Shown: in pieces, positions 52,738-62,178 of the stretch
Layout of the letters: each line of letters begins with the position of its first letter
How positions within the stretch are numbered: the stretch's first letter is position 1
NCBI GenBank assembly: GCA_027604185.1
Contig: JADGKB010000066.1
Location: 17,301 to 81,300, forward strand
DNA: 64,000 bases
From: Boothiomyces macroporosus
Lineage: Eukaryota; Chytridiomycota; Chytridiomycetes; Rhizophydiales; Terramycetaceae
Direction of reading: 5' to 3'
Made by a program: the position numbers and the translations under genes
The notes under the pieces: model-generated
The model's database searches: none
What the model was told of the DNA's origin: nothing
Seen by the model: the letters and a program-made list of their open reading frames with translations, nothing else

Positions 52738-54155
52738 CTAGTACTTTTCTTCATGGAATATCATTTTCAATGGCGGAACAACAAATCCTCTCAAAGCATG
52801 TTTATGCTCAGCCATAATGGTAGTCAAAGTAAATACAGTCGGAATCATCACCAAAGTCTCAAATAACCTACTATTAAAGTATAGTACCTAGTATATCTAA
52901 ATCCATACTGCTGGAAATATAGAATTATAGTGTCAAATACTTTGACAAAACAGTACGCGTTCATTTCAACCATTCGTCCAGGTTTATCTAGTAAAATTGC
53001 CGGTGTAGCACACAGTCCGCCCAAGAAGTGAAAAATCAAGTGTTCCTTTTTAAACATCCTTCTAAAAGTACATGAAGAGACATTGAATAACCCAACAAAT
53101 ACTGAAATCATTAAACACATTTTCAGTGTATCGATTAGTAATCTGTAGGCTTTGTGAGGCAAGCTTTTCCTATTCTTGTAGAGTGATATTAATGTTGAAA
53201 CCAAGTTGTATAAAAAATATGTTTTTGCCATTGATTTAGATATATTCCATGCTGAGTTAGTAAGATAAACCTATGCTTAGTGCACTAATGTAGCAATTAT
53301 CCTGTTGTGGATGGTGAAGCATGCAACAGAACCTAGTGTGGTTTGCGGTAGCAGGCACAAGCCATTTAAATATTTCAACCGTCTTTTCTAAATCAATATT
53401 GGATTTCAAGTTTGACAAATATTCTAGTGAAGTAGTTCCAGATGGTATAGCTTGATCCACACCATTTGCAATATAATACTTTGTAGCTTTAGACACTTGC
53501 TCAACTACTGGTTCGTATTTGGATCCATATCTGTTTGACACTGCCATCAATTTTAATATAGTATTATAGTAACCTTTCTCTAGTTAACAAAGAGTACCTC
53601 CATGAGTTCAGGATAAGGGTACTGCAGAGTACACGCATGCACTGAATTAGCAACCCAAATAATCCAGTGTCCATAATAGTGAATATAGTTCAACAGGTAT
53701 TGCAAGTACTTGTTTTGTACAGTTCTGACTTTAGATTGATGGTCATGCAAAACTTGTTCTTGATGCTCACTCTGTTTTTCTCCTGTAGGCTCTACATACA
53801 CTGCAGCCCTAATCAAAAAGTAGAGAGTGCGTACAAATACCAGACTGGATATTGTCCTTGTTCGTTTGCTATCCCTATCCGCCAACAACCACAGGGAAGA
53901 CACTCCTCCTGCTAACCCTGGACAAAAATCTGGATTTATTCCCAGCTTCCTAAATATGTAAAGAAGCAAGGGATAAAAGCTAGATACACCAGCCAACGAT
54001 ATGGCAAATTGAGCATTGGAAATATTAATCAAAATTGACTTCAGACTTTTCTTTCTGTTTTTTAATAATCCGGCAAGTGATAGTAATGTCTTTAGCGCAT
54101 ATATAAGCGCAAATCTTTTTGAAAATATTTCTGCTGTTCGTTTCGCCAGATTCAT
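52738..54155 (-). CDS. TMEM135-like membrane protein, paralogue of the convergent neighbour
   Basis: Introns of 20, 19 and 20 nt (53578-53597, 53252-53270, 52868-52887) give 452 residues. The first uses an AG two bases beyond CTAG (ends CTAGAG); the nearer AG gives a stop. The layout equals the gene at 51.2 kb: LAGGVSSLWLLADRDSKRT, RFCCMLHHPQQDNC and ATPAILLDKPGRMVEMNAY. The start is ATG 54155 (an upstream in-frame GTG is not used). Stops of the pair are 67 nt apart, so the duplication was inverted. Confidence 0.66.
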
Positions 54156-54860
54156 TTTGTTCACAAGACCAAATCCACCACATGAAAAACCAGGCAGTTC
54201 AGTTCAGTGGGGCTGGAATGGACTTGAATAGATACATTCATCCAGTCCGCATAGTTTAAGGGATAATGTTTAATAGATTTGACCAAGATTATTATTCTCA
54301 CCGCTATATTAGCAGTAGCCGTTTAATGGTATCCAGTAAAATTATAGAATGGTAAGCAAATACCCATTACATCAACGAATATACCGCGATTACTAATCTA
54401 AAATTCAAAAACGAATGGTGTGGAAACCTAGTGGTTTCCACACCATTGCCCTCCAAGCCTACTACCAGCAATCTCGTACTAGCTAAAGCGCCTTTCGGAA
54501 TTATAATACCTTTAGCTCTGGGTACTGGTATTTCGTAATATCAATTTGTTTCGCCAATAATTCCCTTCCAATTATTTTATGATTAATTTGGTTCTTCATA
54601 GGCTGTTACTCTACAAAGAACCATTCACTGGTCAATTTCTAGTACAAAAGATTAAAGCCTCTCACAATACTAATGTATGTATGATCTGGAACTTCAGATT
54701 ACTTTTATAGATAGAAATTCGAATTTACAAGGTATGAGCAGGTCATTGACAAGCAATATTTACAGCTTTGTTATACCCTGTATATCCCTAACAATATATA
54801 AGAATCAAAACTTTTATTTAAGCACCATTAAAACCCATTGGGAAAGGTATACCTATCACA
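54156..54860. other. Intergenic spacer with a hairpin
   Basis: Upstream of the TMEM135-like gene and downstream of the Cys-rich surface protein. Apart from the perfect hairpin at 54415-54446, I see only short open frames. Confidence 0.4.
54415..54446. repeat. Perfect 14-bp inverted repeat (hairpin)
   Basis: The arm ATGGTGTGGAAACC (54415-54428) is followed by a 4-nt loop and its exact complement (54433-54446). It is intergenic, without a T-run after it. It could be a structured RNA element or the remains of a small mobile element; I cannot decide. Confidence 0.75.
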
Positions 54861-55763
54861 TTAAAGAATTAGTATGACAGTTGAAATTACCGCAATAAAT
54901 GCAAATCGATCATTCGAAGCTGATTCACTTGGCTTATTATTGGAAGTTGACCCTGAGTTAGACCCTCCAGTTGAATTACAGGAGGAAGCACCAGCCGAAG
55001 AAGTAGATCCTGCTGGACACGAAGAGCATGAAGAAGACCCACTAGTTGAGTAAGTTCCGGCAGAGCATGTTGTGCAGGCTGATGATCCTGATGTTGAGTA
55101 AGTTCCGGCAGGACACGTTGAACAGGATGATGATCCAGAAGTGGAATATGTCCCAGGGGAGCATGAATAGCACAAAGATGACCCTGATGTTGAATAAGTT
55201 CCAGCAGAGCAATATGAGCAATATAAAGATCCAGCGGAAGAGTATTCTCCAGCAGAGCAAGTTAAACAGGATCCAGAAGATCCATAATATCCACCTGAGC
55301 ATACATAACTTGCCAAGCTTCCTGATGAAGTGGTTGAGTAAAAATTAGGATTCCCAATCACCAAGGAATACGTTTGAGAAGTGTCCACAATACATGTGGA
55401 GGAACAATATGAGGTCCCAGTACACGAACACCCAGTTAGGTAAGTACAAGTGTAGATAAGATTTTGTGTACATGCAGCAACATTGCTAGAATACATAAAA
55501 TAGTAGTTTAGGGGGTAACCAGATGAACTTGAAAGAGAATAGTCCACTTCTTCAGTGACAGCATTAAAATTAATAGTGTAAGAGCTTCCACCACCAATTG
55601 AATAGGACACAGATCCTCTTTTGTAGTAAGTCAAATTGCTTAAGTCAGTAATATTTACAACAGGCCCCACGGTAGTCCAATTTCCCGTTATAGTTGTAGT
55701 TTCGTTTTGCGTGACCCGAACAGCATTGACAGTCTGGAGATAGACAGTAGCCAAAAAAATCAA
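54861..55763 (-). CDS. Cys-rich repeat surface protein, probably GPI-anchored
   Basis: About 300 residues. A Ser/Tyr/Thr-rich N-terminal domain with N-glycosylation sites and paired Cys leads to seven or so repeats of about 15 residues of the form AGTYSTSGSSSC-xx-C, like the GCC2/GCC3 or ephrin-receptor-like repeats (CPAGTYS) of many protists and fungi. After a Ser/Gly-rich linker it ends in a hydrophobic tail (FAFIAVISTVILIL) typical of GPI signals. A hydrophobic signal-like segment (IFLATVYLQTVNA) begins the frame, but no ATG lies in frame before it, so a first short exon upstream is probably missing from my model. Confidence 0.65.
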   Translation of the reverse strand: MIFLATVYLQTVNAVRVTQNETTTITGNWTTVGPVVNITDLSNLTYYKRGSVSYSIGGGSSYTINFNAVTEEVDYSLSSSSGYPLNYYFMYSSNVAACTQNLIYTCTYLTGCSCTGTSYCSSTCIVDTSQTYSLVIGNPNFYSTTSSGSLASYVCSGGYYGSSGSCLTCSAGEYSSAGSLYCSYCSAGTYSTSGSSLCYSCSPGTYSTSGSSSCSTCPAGTYSTSGSSACTTCSAGTYSTSGSSSCSSCPAGSTSSAGASSCNSTGGSNSGSTSNNKPSESASNDRFAFIAVISTVILIL

Positions 55764-56845
55764 AGAAGCAGTAATTCTTTGTAGTATAGAAGAAAGTTGA
55801 CGTACAACGCGTTATTTATATGAATGAATAAGCCACGGCAGTAATTACAAGCAAGACATAATACTTTCAGGTGTCTTAAGACTGGCTTTCTCACACAATT
55901 CATGAACTTGGAGGATGGGGAGGCTCCGGAAAGTAATGCGATGTCTACATACAATTAGCCTGAAAAAAGAACGGTGAAAAATGAGCAATTTGAATAATTA
56001 AAATAGAGAATGGATGGAGCATTCAAGAATGCAGAACTATAATTCTGGTGTGTCCTTAAACTAAACAGCTCCTCCTATCTTGCCAGATTCTTTGTTCATT
56101 TAATAACTGATTATGGAACTATATCACAATGCGTAATTGACAGTAATGTGTCAAACTAGCAAGTACACGACGTTTATTATTCTATCAGGCTTGATTTATC
56201 AAATAGGAAACCATTCCCAACTAGGAGACTGGAAAGAATGAATGAAAAATGCTCAACCAGATGAGTTATTTCTAATTCGCCAAAAGATGCAACAAAAGGA
56301 CATTGGTTCGATCATACATGACAATATCATAATTTGATTTTGCGGATTGCTAGCTTTCCATAATATCGGCTGTGGTTTATAAAACGCTTTGCATACATTG
56401 AGAATTTGTTTGCTTACCTTCTATTCTCCCTTATATTCATTAATAGCTAACTTTCCTACAAGTTTTCATTGTTAATGGTTGATTCCTACGAAATATGTGT
56501 TTTTTGAAAATCCACGGCAACACGAGAAGAACGCGCAATGAAAAAATAGTTTTGTGGCTGACAATTTTTAGTTTTTTGTCACAGCTAAAAATGGGGGTTT
56601 CAAAACGCAAAATTTTATTAGATGTACATCCAGAAAAATGTCAGCCACCATCCAAAATTTTTGACTATTGCAAAAGGGCGTTCAAAACTGAATGAAAATG
56701 TTTGTTATTGTCACGTGGAAATAATCTGAATTCATAATTTTGAATGATCAATGCCACGTGATAATATGGATATTCAACGTTAAACAAATTTTAATTTGTA
56801 AGAAAAATATTTGTGGTTTATAATCCCCAAATATTTTTCGTTGAT
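55764..56845. other. Intergenic region with inverted repeats at the compositional boundary
   Basis: No gene recognised. GTGGCTGACA (from 56551) recurs inverted near 56639-56648, and a perfect 12-bp inverted repeat (GAAAAATATTTG, 56802-56813 and 56828-56839) lies just after the stop of the coiled-coil gene. From here on the sequence is noticeably more AT-rich. Confidence 0.4.
56802..56839. terminator. AT-rich hairpin next to the coiled-coil gene's 3' end
   Basis: Twelve-base perfect arms with a 14-nt loop, 7 nt beyond the stop of the minus-strand gene at 56846. The position suggests a 3'-end signal, but fungal 3' ends do not need hairpins, so it may be a remnant of a mobile element instead. 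Confidence 0.3.
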
Positions 56846-57829
56846 TTATTTAAAATCTAAGAAATTCCCAGCTGGATTATCACTATCGGTTCTTGCACCA
56901 TTGTTCCACATATGTTTAAGTATTCTATATTGAACACCATTTAAATCATTTTGGGTTACTATCATTTTAGTAATTGGCATTTTCGGACGATGAATGTCAG
57001 CTGATATTGCACTATAAACCTTCGCTAAATCTTTTTTATCATGATCTCTATTAAAATACATATTAACGTACTGTTGAAGAGCATCTGTAGCATTAAGGGT
57101 TGGAAATTGTTTTTTTACAACTATTTCAAGCATAGAACGGCAGAGTGTCTGATATTAATTATAATAAACTTTTCTAACATAATCTTCATATTCATTCTTG
57201 GAATATTTTACATATTCATTTTTTAATCTTTCAATTTTGTTATCTATACAACCTAAATTGTCTGCATCTGGGAATTTAATACAAAATTCATTGTTGATTT
57301 CCTTTTCACATTTTGAAATTTCTTTTAATTTTGTTTTAATTTTATCATTCATTATAGTCTCCAATTCACTATTGACAAAATATAGTAAAGATGCAATAAT
57401 TCTTTCTAAAAATATATCATAGTCCGATGTAATAATACCCTTCCAATCCCCTTCTATCCCCATTTCACCAAGAAGTATAGCTTCAATTTTATAAATAAAT
57501 TTCAAAAAATCGTTTTGAATTTTGTTAAATTTTGTTGTCTTTTCTCTTATTTTAAAATTTTGTCTCTTTTCCCTTAACACTTTAAGAACAGCCTTATTTT
57601 TTTGATTATTTTCATCTTTACAGGATTGTTCAATATTTTTAATTTTATCTAAAAGTTTTTCGTATTCTTGTTGAGCATTTTTAATATTATTGAATTCTGC
57701 AATACGTTCTTCATTTTCAGTTCTCCAGCTTTTAACTTTTTTGTACACATCTGTGTTTTTAATTTCATTGTTGAGTTCATTTTTCAATAACTCCCATTGA
57801 GTTACTAATGCTTCCACCTTTGCATCCAT
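56846..57829 (-). CDS. Coiled-coil protein of unknown function
   Basis: A 21-nt intron (57149-57169, with in-frame stop) joins two exons into 320 residues. Residues 1-110 are strongly helical and charged (WELLKNELNNEIKNTDVYKK...), and the rest is Lys/Glu/Ile/Asn-rich without membrane segments. The short second exon ends GNFLDFK. Very high A+T in codon use (AAA, GAA, AAT, ATT), unlike genes before 55 kb. I recognise no family. Confidence 0.6.
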
Positions 57830-58159
57830 TTATCTTTAATATAATATATTAAAATTTTTTTAAATACGTTATTTGAACTCTATACTTATATTCACGTGTA
57901 AAAGTCACCTGCTTTAACTTTATTTGGATAATTTTTTGTGTAACAACCAGATAAGGGGTTAAGTGGCTATGCTATATCAGATTTAGTCAATAATGTTTGT
58001 TGTGTCACGAAGATAAATAAAACTTGTTTGTTAAATAGACCAATCAAAATAAACTGTCACATTTGTGTAATATATGAAATTTTATAATTTTTCCGCACAT
58101 AGATAAAGGCGTGTGTATATACTAAAAATTACTTAGCCTAAATAACGAGTTAATTAATA
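57830..58159. other. Intergenic spacer between divergent genes
   Basis: AT-rich; no gene or repeat recognised. Confidence 0.4.
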
Positions 58160-59101
58160 ATGGATGAATATAGGATAGAAACAAAAGATGGTGTATTTGT
58201 CGGAAAAATATTACTAAAACAACATCAGAGAAATGAAAAAGAACAACGTTCTTTATCTCTATTAAAAACACAAATAAAGTTATGTATCGATAACCGGAAC
58301 AGAATATTAGCTAAAGGAGATTTAATACATTATGAACATAATATGCACGCCTTTAACAATAATTTCAATGTATCTGATGCTTCAATATGTGATGAAAATT
58401 GTACTCGAGAAATGTGTAAAGGGATACGTACAAAATTGTTACCAAAAATACAAATTGATGCAGATGGCATCAAATCCTTACATCTTAGATGGTGGACTAG
58501 ATATGTATATTGTTTCACGTTTTTAGTATTTCTAGCAATACCTGTCGTTGCCGCAATCATTGATATTAAACAATACTTTCCTGTTCAAATAGCTACAGTT
58601 ATATCACTCATAATAACATTCTTTATAGCCAAGACTGCAGAACAATCGTGTCAATATTTTTTTAAGAATGATCATATAGTAGATTTGCTCAAAGAAAGAC
58701 GGGTGTTTACTAGTATCAAGTTATTCTCAAAATACGCTGGTTACCCTGAAGACGAGATTGTAAGATTATTATGGGCTAAAGATGGGAGACGCGGAGCTTT
58801 TATAGGATCAAATGGATGTGCTTTCATGGACAAAGAAAATGGAAAGTTGGAATTAACACACGGTGTTCCTATAGACATGTTACGATTTCGAAGCTGGTAT
58901 ATATGTAGATCACAGACCAACAATCATGTTTTGGCAAGAGTGACATATGAAGGAGAAATTAAAGAAAGAGGAACTTCATTAGAAGTATATTATTGTAATG
59001 TAACTAATCAATACCCATTGATACTTCATACTCAATGGGAAAGATATAGGATTTCCGATGAAGAAGAATGGCACGAAGTAGTACATGGTTACTTAGTTTA
59101 A
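58160..59101 (+). CDS. Two-TM protein of unknown function
   Basis: 313 residues, single exon. Two adjacent hydrophobic helices (about 115-157) lie between a charged N-terminal half with a Cys pair (CDENCTREMC) and a C-terminal domain of about 150 residues (GAFIGSNGCAFMDKENGKLEL...). Codon use is AT-rich like the neighbours. No family recognised; such proteins are common beside transposons in early fungi. Confidence 0.55.
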   Translation: MDEYRIETKDGVFVGKILLKQHQRNEKEQRSLSLLKTQIKLCIDNRNRILAKGDLIHYEHNMHAFNNNFNVSDASICDENCTREMCKGIRTKLLPKIQIDADGIKSLHLRWWTRYVYCFTFLVFLAIPVVAAIIDIKQYFPVQIATVISLIITFFIAKTAEQSCQYFFKNDHIVDLLKERRVFTSIKLFSKYAGYPEDEIVRLLWAKDGRRGAFIGSNGCAFMDKENGKLELTHGVPIDMLRFRSWYICRSQTNNHVLARVTYEGEIKERGTSLEVYYCNVTNQYPLILHTQWERYRISDEEEWHEVVHGYLV

Positions 59102-59274
59102 ACTATTAAAATTCCTGTTTTACAATTTTATGTTAATGTAAAAGGAGAATAAAGTACAAAAATATTTTGATATTCTAGTTTTCCAAAAGCTACTTCAATT
59201 TTGATTGGCTGATTTTCATACAAAATTATAAATGCTGCACCTTATTTTTTTTTCAAATTCAAAATAAATCAAGA

Positions 59275-60336
59275 ATGCCAAAAGTTTCAACAAGAAAACT
59301 TACTCTTGAACAAATTGACAAACTTCTTTTTCATTTGATTTTATTCAACAATTCAAATGAAAATGATACTGAAATAGAGGAATTAATGGAACTCAAAGCT
59401 CATATTTTATCATATCGTTACTTCGGTCCTTCTGTTTCAATCCCTAAATCATTAGAACATCGGGTTCTACTTCTCACTTTGCCAACTGATGAATTCCGAC
59501 AAGCTTTTCATATGAACAAGGATACTTTCAACTTCATACTAAGTAGAATTGAAGACCACCTCATTTTTAGGACCGATAATTTTCACAAACAACAACCTGT
59601 TTGGGTTCAGTTATTACTTGCATTGGAAAGATTTGGATTTGATGGTAATGCTTGTTCTGTTGGTAAAGTTGCTAGGAATATGGGAATTGCAAATGGTACT
59701 GTTATCCTGTATACAAATCGTGTGATAGAAGCATTGATGTCATTAGAAACTACTTATATTAAATGGCCTTCAGTAGCTAAACGGAAAAGAACAAGTGATT
59801 ATTTTGAAGAACATCACAATTTCAAAGGATGTGTTGGTGTAGTTGATGGAACGTTGGTTAATTTATGTCAGAAACCTTCTATAGATCCAGAAACTTATTG
59901 GTCTAGGAAACAAAGATATTCAATGAATGTTCAAATTGTATGTAATCATAAACGTGAAATTATTTATTATCAAGTTGGATATCCTGGTTCTTGTCATGAT
60001 GCAATGTGTTTTGGAAATACTAATCTATGTAAATATCCAGAAAGATATCTATCAAATGGAGAATACCTTATGGCAGATGGAGGATATTCATTAAGTCCAA
60101 ATCTATTGGTGCCATATAGAAATCCTGAAGGAGAAGAAGAATTGGAATTTAATGCAAAGTTATCATCAGCAAGAATAATAGTGGAACATGTAATGGGGTT
60201 ATTGAAAGGGAGATGGAGTTCATTAAGAGGACTTAGAGTGCAATTACAAAAGAAAGAAGACACAAAAAGGATTAATAGATGGATAGTGTCATGTTTAATA
60301 CTACATAATATGGTGATGAAGTTTAGAGACAATTAG
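59275..60336 (+). mobile_element. PIF/Harbinger-type DDE transposase
   Basis: 353 residues. A helix-turn-helix-type region (SVGKVARNMGIANGTVILYTNRVIEAL, about 128-154) precedes the DDE_Tnp_4 domain: Asp 191 (VVDGTLV), Asp 268 (MADGGYSL) and Glu 304 (IIVEHVMGLLKGRW), with GSCHDAM between. All three catalytic residues are present. It stops at TAG 60334-60336, but the same frame stays open and acidic for another 43 codons, so the usual Harbinger tail may have been cut by a stop. The second Harbinger protein (Myb-like) is not seen nearby. It moves DNA by cut and paste with a 3-bp target duplication; I did not find its ends. Confidence 0.88.
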
Positions 60337-60641
60337 GAAGAAGAAATTACAGAAGATGAGGATGAAGATACTTTGGAAAATAGAGATAAGGACAGAGACT
60401 GGTGCAGAATTGAGAGAAAGGATAAGAGAAATGGTGATTTAGAAGACTGCCTAAAGCTGATAGTCTAGTGTATTTTCAAAGTCATTTAATATCATAAATT
60501 TATCCTATCAGTAACCTTTAAAAATAAGTTTAATCATACTTTTAGTTTTTCCGCGATTTACGTAATCATATCATATGATATGAATCATTTATTTTTCCGA
60601 AATTAAATTTTAAAAAGGAATTTTTTTCTCTACCTATAAAA

Positions 60642-61825
60642 ATGAATACAGAACACATCAAGAAGCCTCGATATAAATGCAGCTGTTGCAAAAAGATTGG
60701 TCACAATATTACTACATGTCCTGAAAAAAGTGATTTTAATCCCACCATTGATCAAAAATTAATTGAAAATATTCTTAGACTACCAAATGTATGGAAAGTA
60801 TTTCCTACTGTAGGTAAGATAAAAAAGAAATCTATGTTAGTTTATGAAGTTTATATGGATACAACAAAAATGAAAAAACGAGATGACCAGTTTAGTATAC
60901 TTCAGGGCGAAAATATAAAAATTATCGATTCAAGAGGATTTAAAACTACATATGATTGTATAAGCTATGGATCTACGATATATAATGTAGATGGAATAGA
61001 GAATAAACCTATAGGGACAATAGGGTTTTTCGTCAGTGACAAAATGGAAAATCATTATGGAGTAACATGTTCTCATGTGGTGGAAGAAATGAAAGGCGAA
61101 GTCAAGTTATCAAATTCTTCGTCTATAGCATATTTAGTTAATGATGATAATGAATCTACAAAAAATCCAAAAGTTTCGCTTTATAAGGCATAGCAAGATG
61201 TTGACATAGCTCTTGTAAAATTGGATAATAACATTGATCAAATATGTTGTTCATTGGATGGATTATCTTTTAGAACTTTAGATGATATTAAAACGATGAT
61301 AAATATTTCAGAGAATCCAGATGAAACATCGAATGATGCTTCTTTTTCAGATAAACTTCTTTACCTTCAGGAAAATTTACTACAAAACGATAAATATCTA
61401 AAAGTATACAAGAAAGGATCTACTACTGGATTAACTATGGGAATATTTCATAGTATAACTAATGAAAATGAACCAGAAGTGAAATTAATTCCAAAACAAA
61501 AATTATTGTTATAAAATGGATTTCAGAAATTGTCTCGTATGAGATGGAATGGGATAATTTTGATGAAGAAACATCTACAAAAAAGGAAATAGTTCATAAA
61601 ATCAGAAGAAAAATGGTTCCTTTTGCGAGACCAGGTGATTCTGGATCTTTGTATTATATTATCGATGAAATATCCAGAAAGTTAATTCCTATAGGAATAC
61701 ATTTTAAATCTGATAGTGATCCAGATAATCGGAATTTCTCATATGGAATACAAATTGATTTTGTTTTGGAAGCAATTAAAGGATTTAACATGTGTCCATG
61801 TGATTGTGACTATTTTTCATTATAA
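60642..61825 (+). pseudogene. CCHC zinc-knuckle plus trypsin-fold protein, copy 1, with a frameshift
   Basis: The start MNTEHIKKPRYKCSCCKK leads into a zinc knuckle (CX2CX4HX4C). A trypsin-like domain follows, with the catalytic His in GVTCSHVVEE, Asp in DVDIALVKLD and Ser in RPGDSGSLYY. Two breaks occur. A TAG at 61191-61193 can be removed by a 21-nt GT...AG segment (61173-61193) that keeps the frame, so it may be an intron. Near 61500 a real one-base frameshift in an A-run separates LIPKQK from KWISEIVSYE. Without it the protein would be about 390 residues. Such proteins are common repeat-associated genes in Mucoromycota and other early fungi. Confidence 0.7.
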
Positions 61826-62013
61826 TAAACATTTTTTAAGTATATTTATGTTGAAAATAATAACCCGAGCATCTCTAGACTTTAGTATGATAATAGTAGG
61901 ATGCATAATACGAAAAAATTTTATCGTTTAAAACTATTCAATTTATATATAAATTTTGGAGAGAGGTTAATAATAACTAAATAATTAAAAACCAAATTAC
62001 AAATAAAAAGACT

Positions 62014-62178
62014 TTATTGAAAATCAACAACTTTAACCCTCGTCCTCATCTTCCGATACATGTATTTCTTTGGAATATGTTTTTTGGGAGACACTTCATC
62101 TGCTACATAAGGAATTTTGAAAACCAGCCATCCTTCATTTGTACCATCAATGTTCAAGATTTCATATGCATCTCTTGC
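62014..62178 (-). other. Coding-like minus-strand stretch at the unit end
   Basis: Reads ARDAYEILNIDGTNEGWLVF then IPYVADEVSPKKHIPKKY and stops at TAA 62014-62016. The start vaguely resembles the first part of ADF-H/coactosin domains. In unit 2 (63837-64000) the same stretch has Ile for Val, Asn for Lys and a frame change after VAD. There is no start codon before the unit junction, so it is a 3' fragment at best. Confidence 0.3.

Larger units (their letters stand above)
60356..62178. repeat. Direct tandem repeat, unit 1 (about 1.82 kb)
   Basis: The sequence starting ATGAGGATGAAGATAC at 60356 recurs at 62179. The unit begins in the tail of the transposase, holds the zinc-knuckle/protease gene, and ends in a minus-strand coding-like stretch (62014-62178). 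The offset is 1823 until about 62085, then 1821, because unit 2 has lost two bases. Confidence 0.92.
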
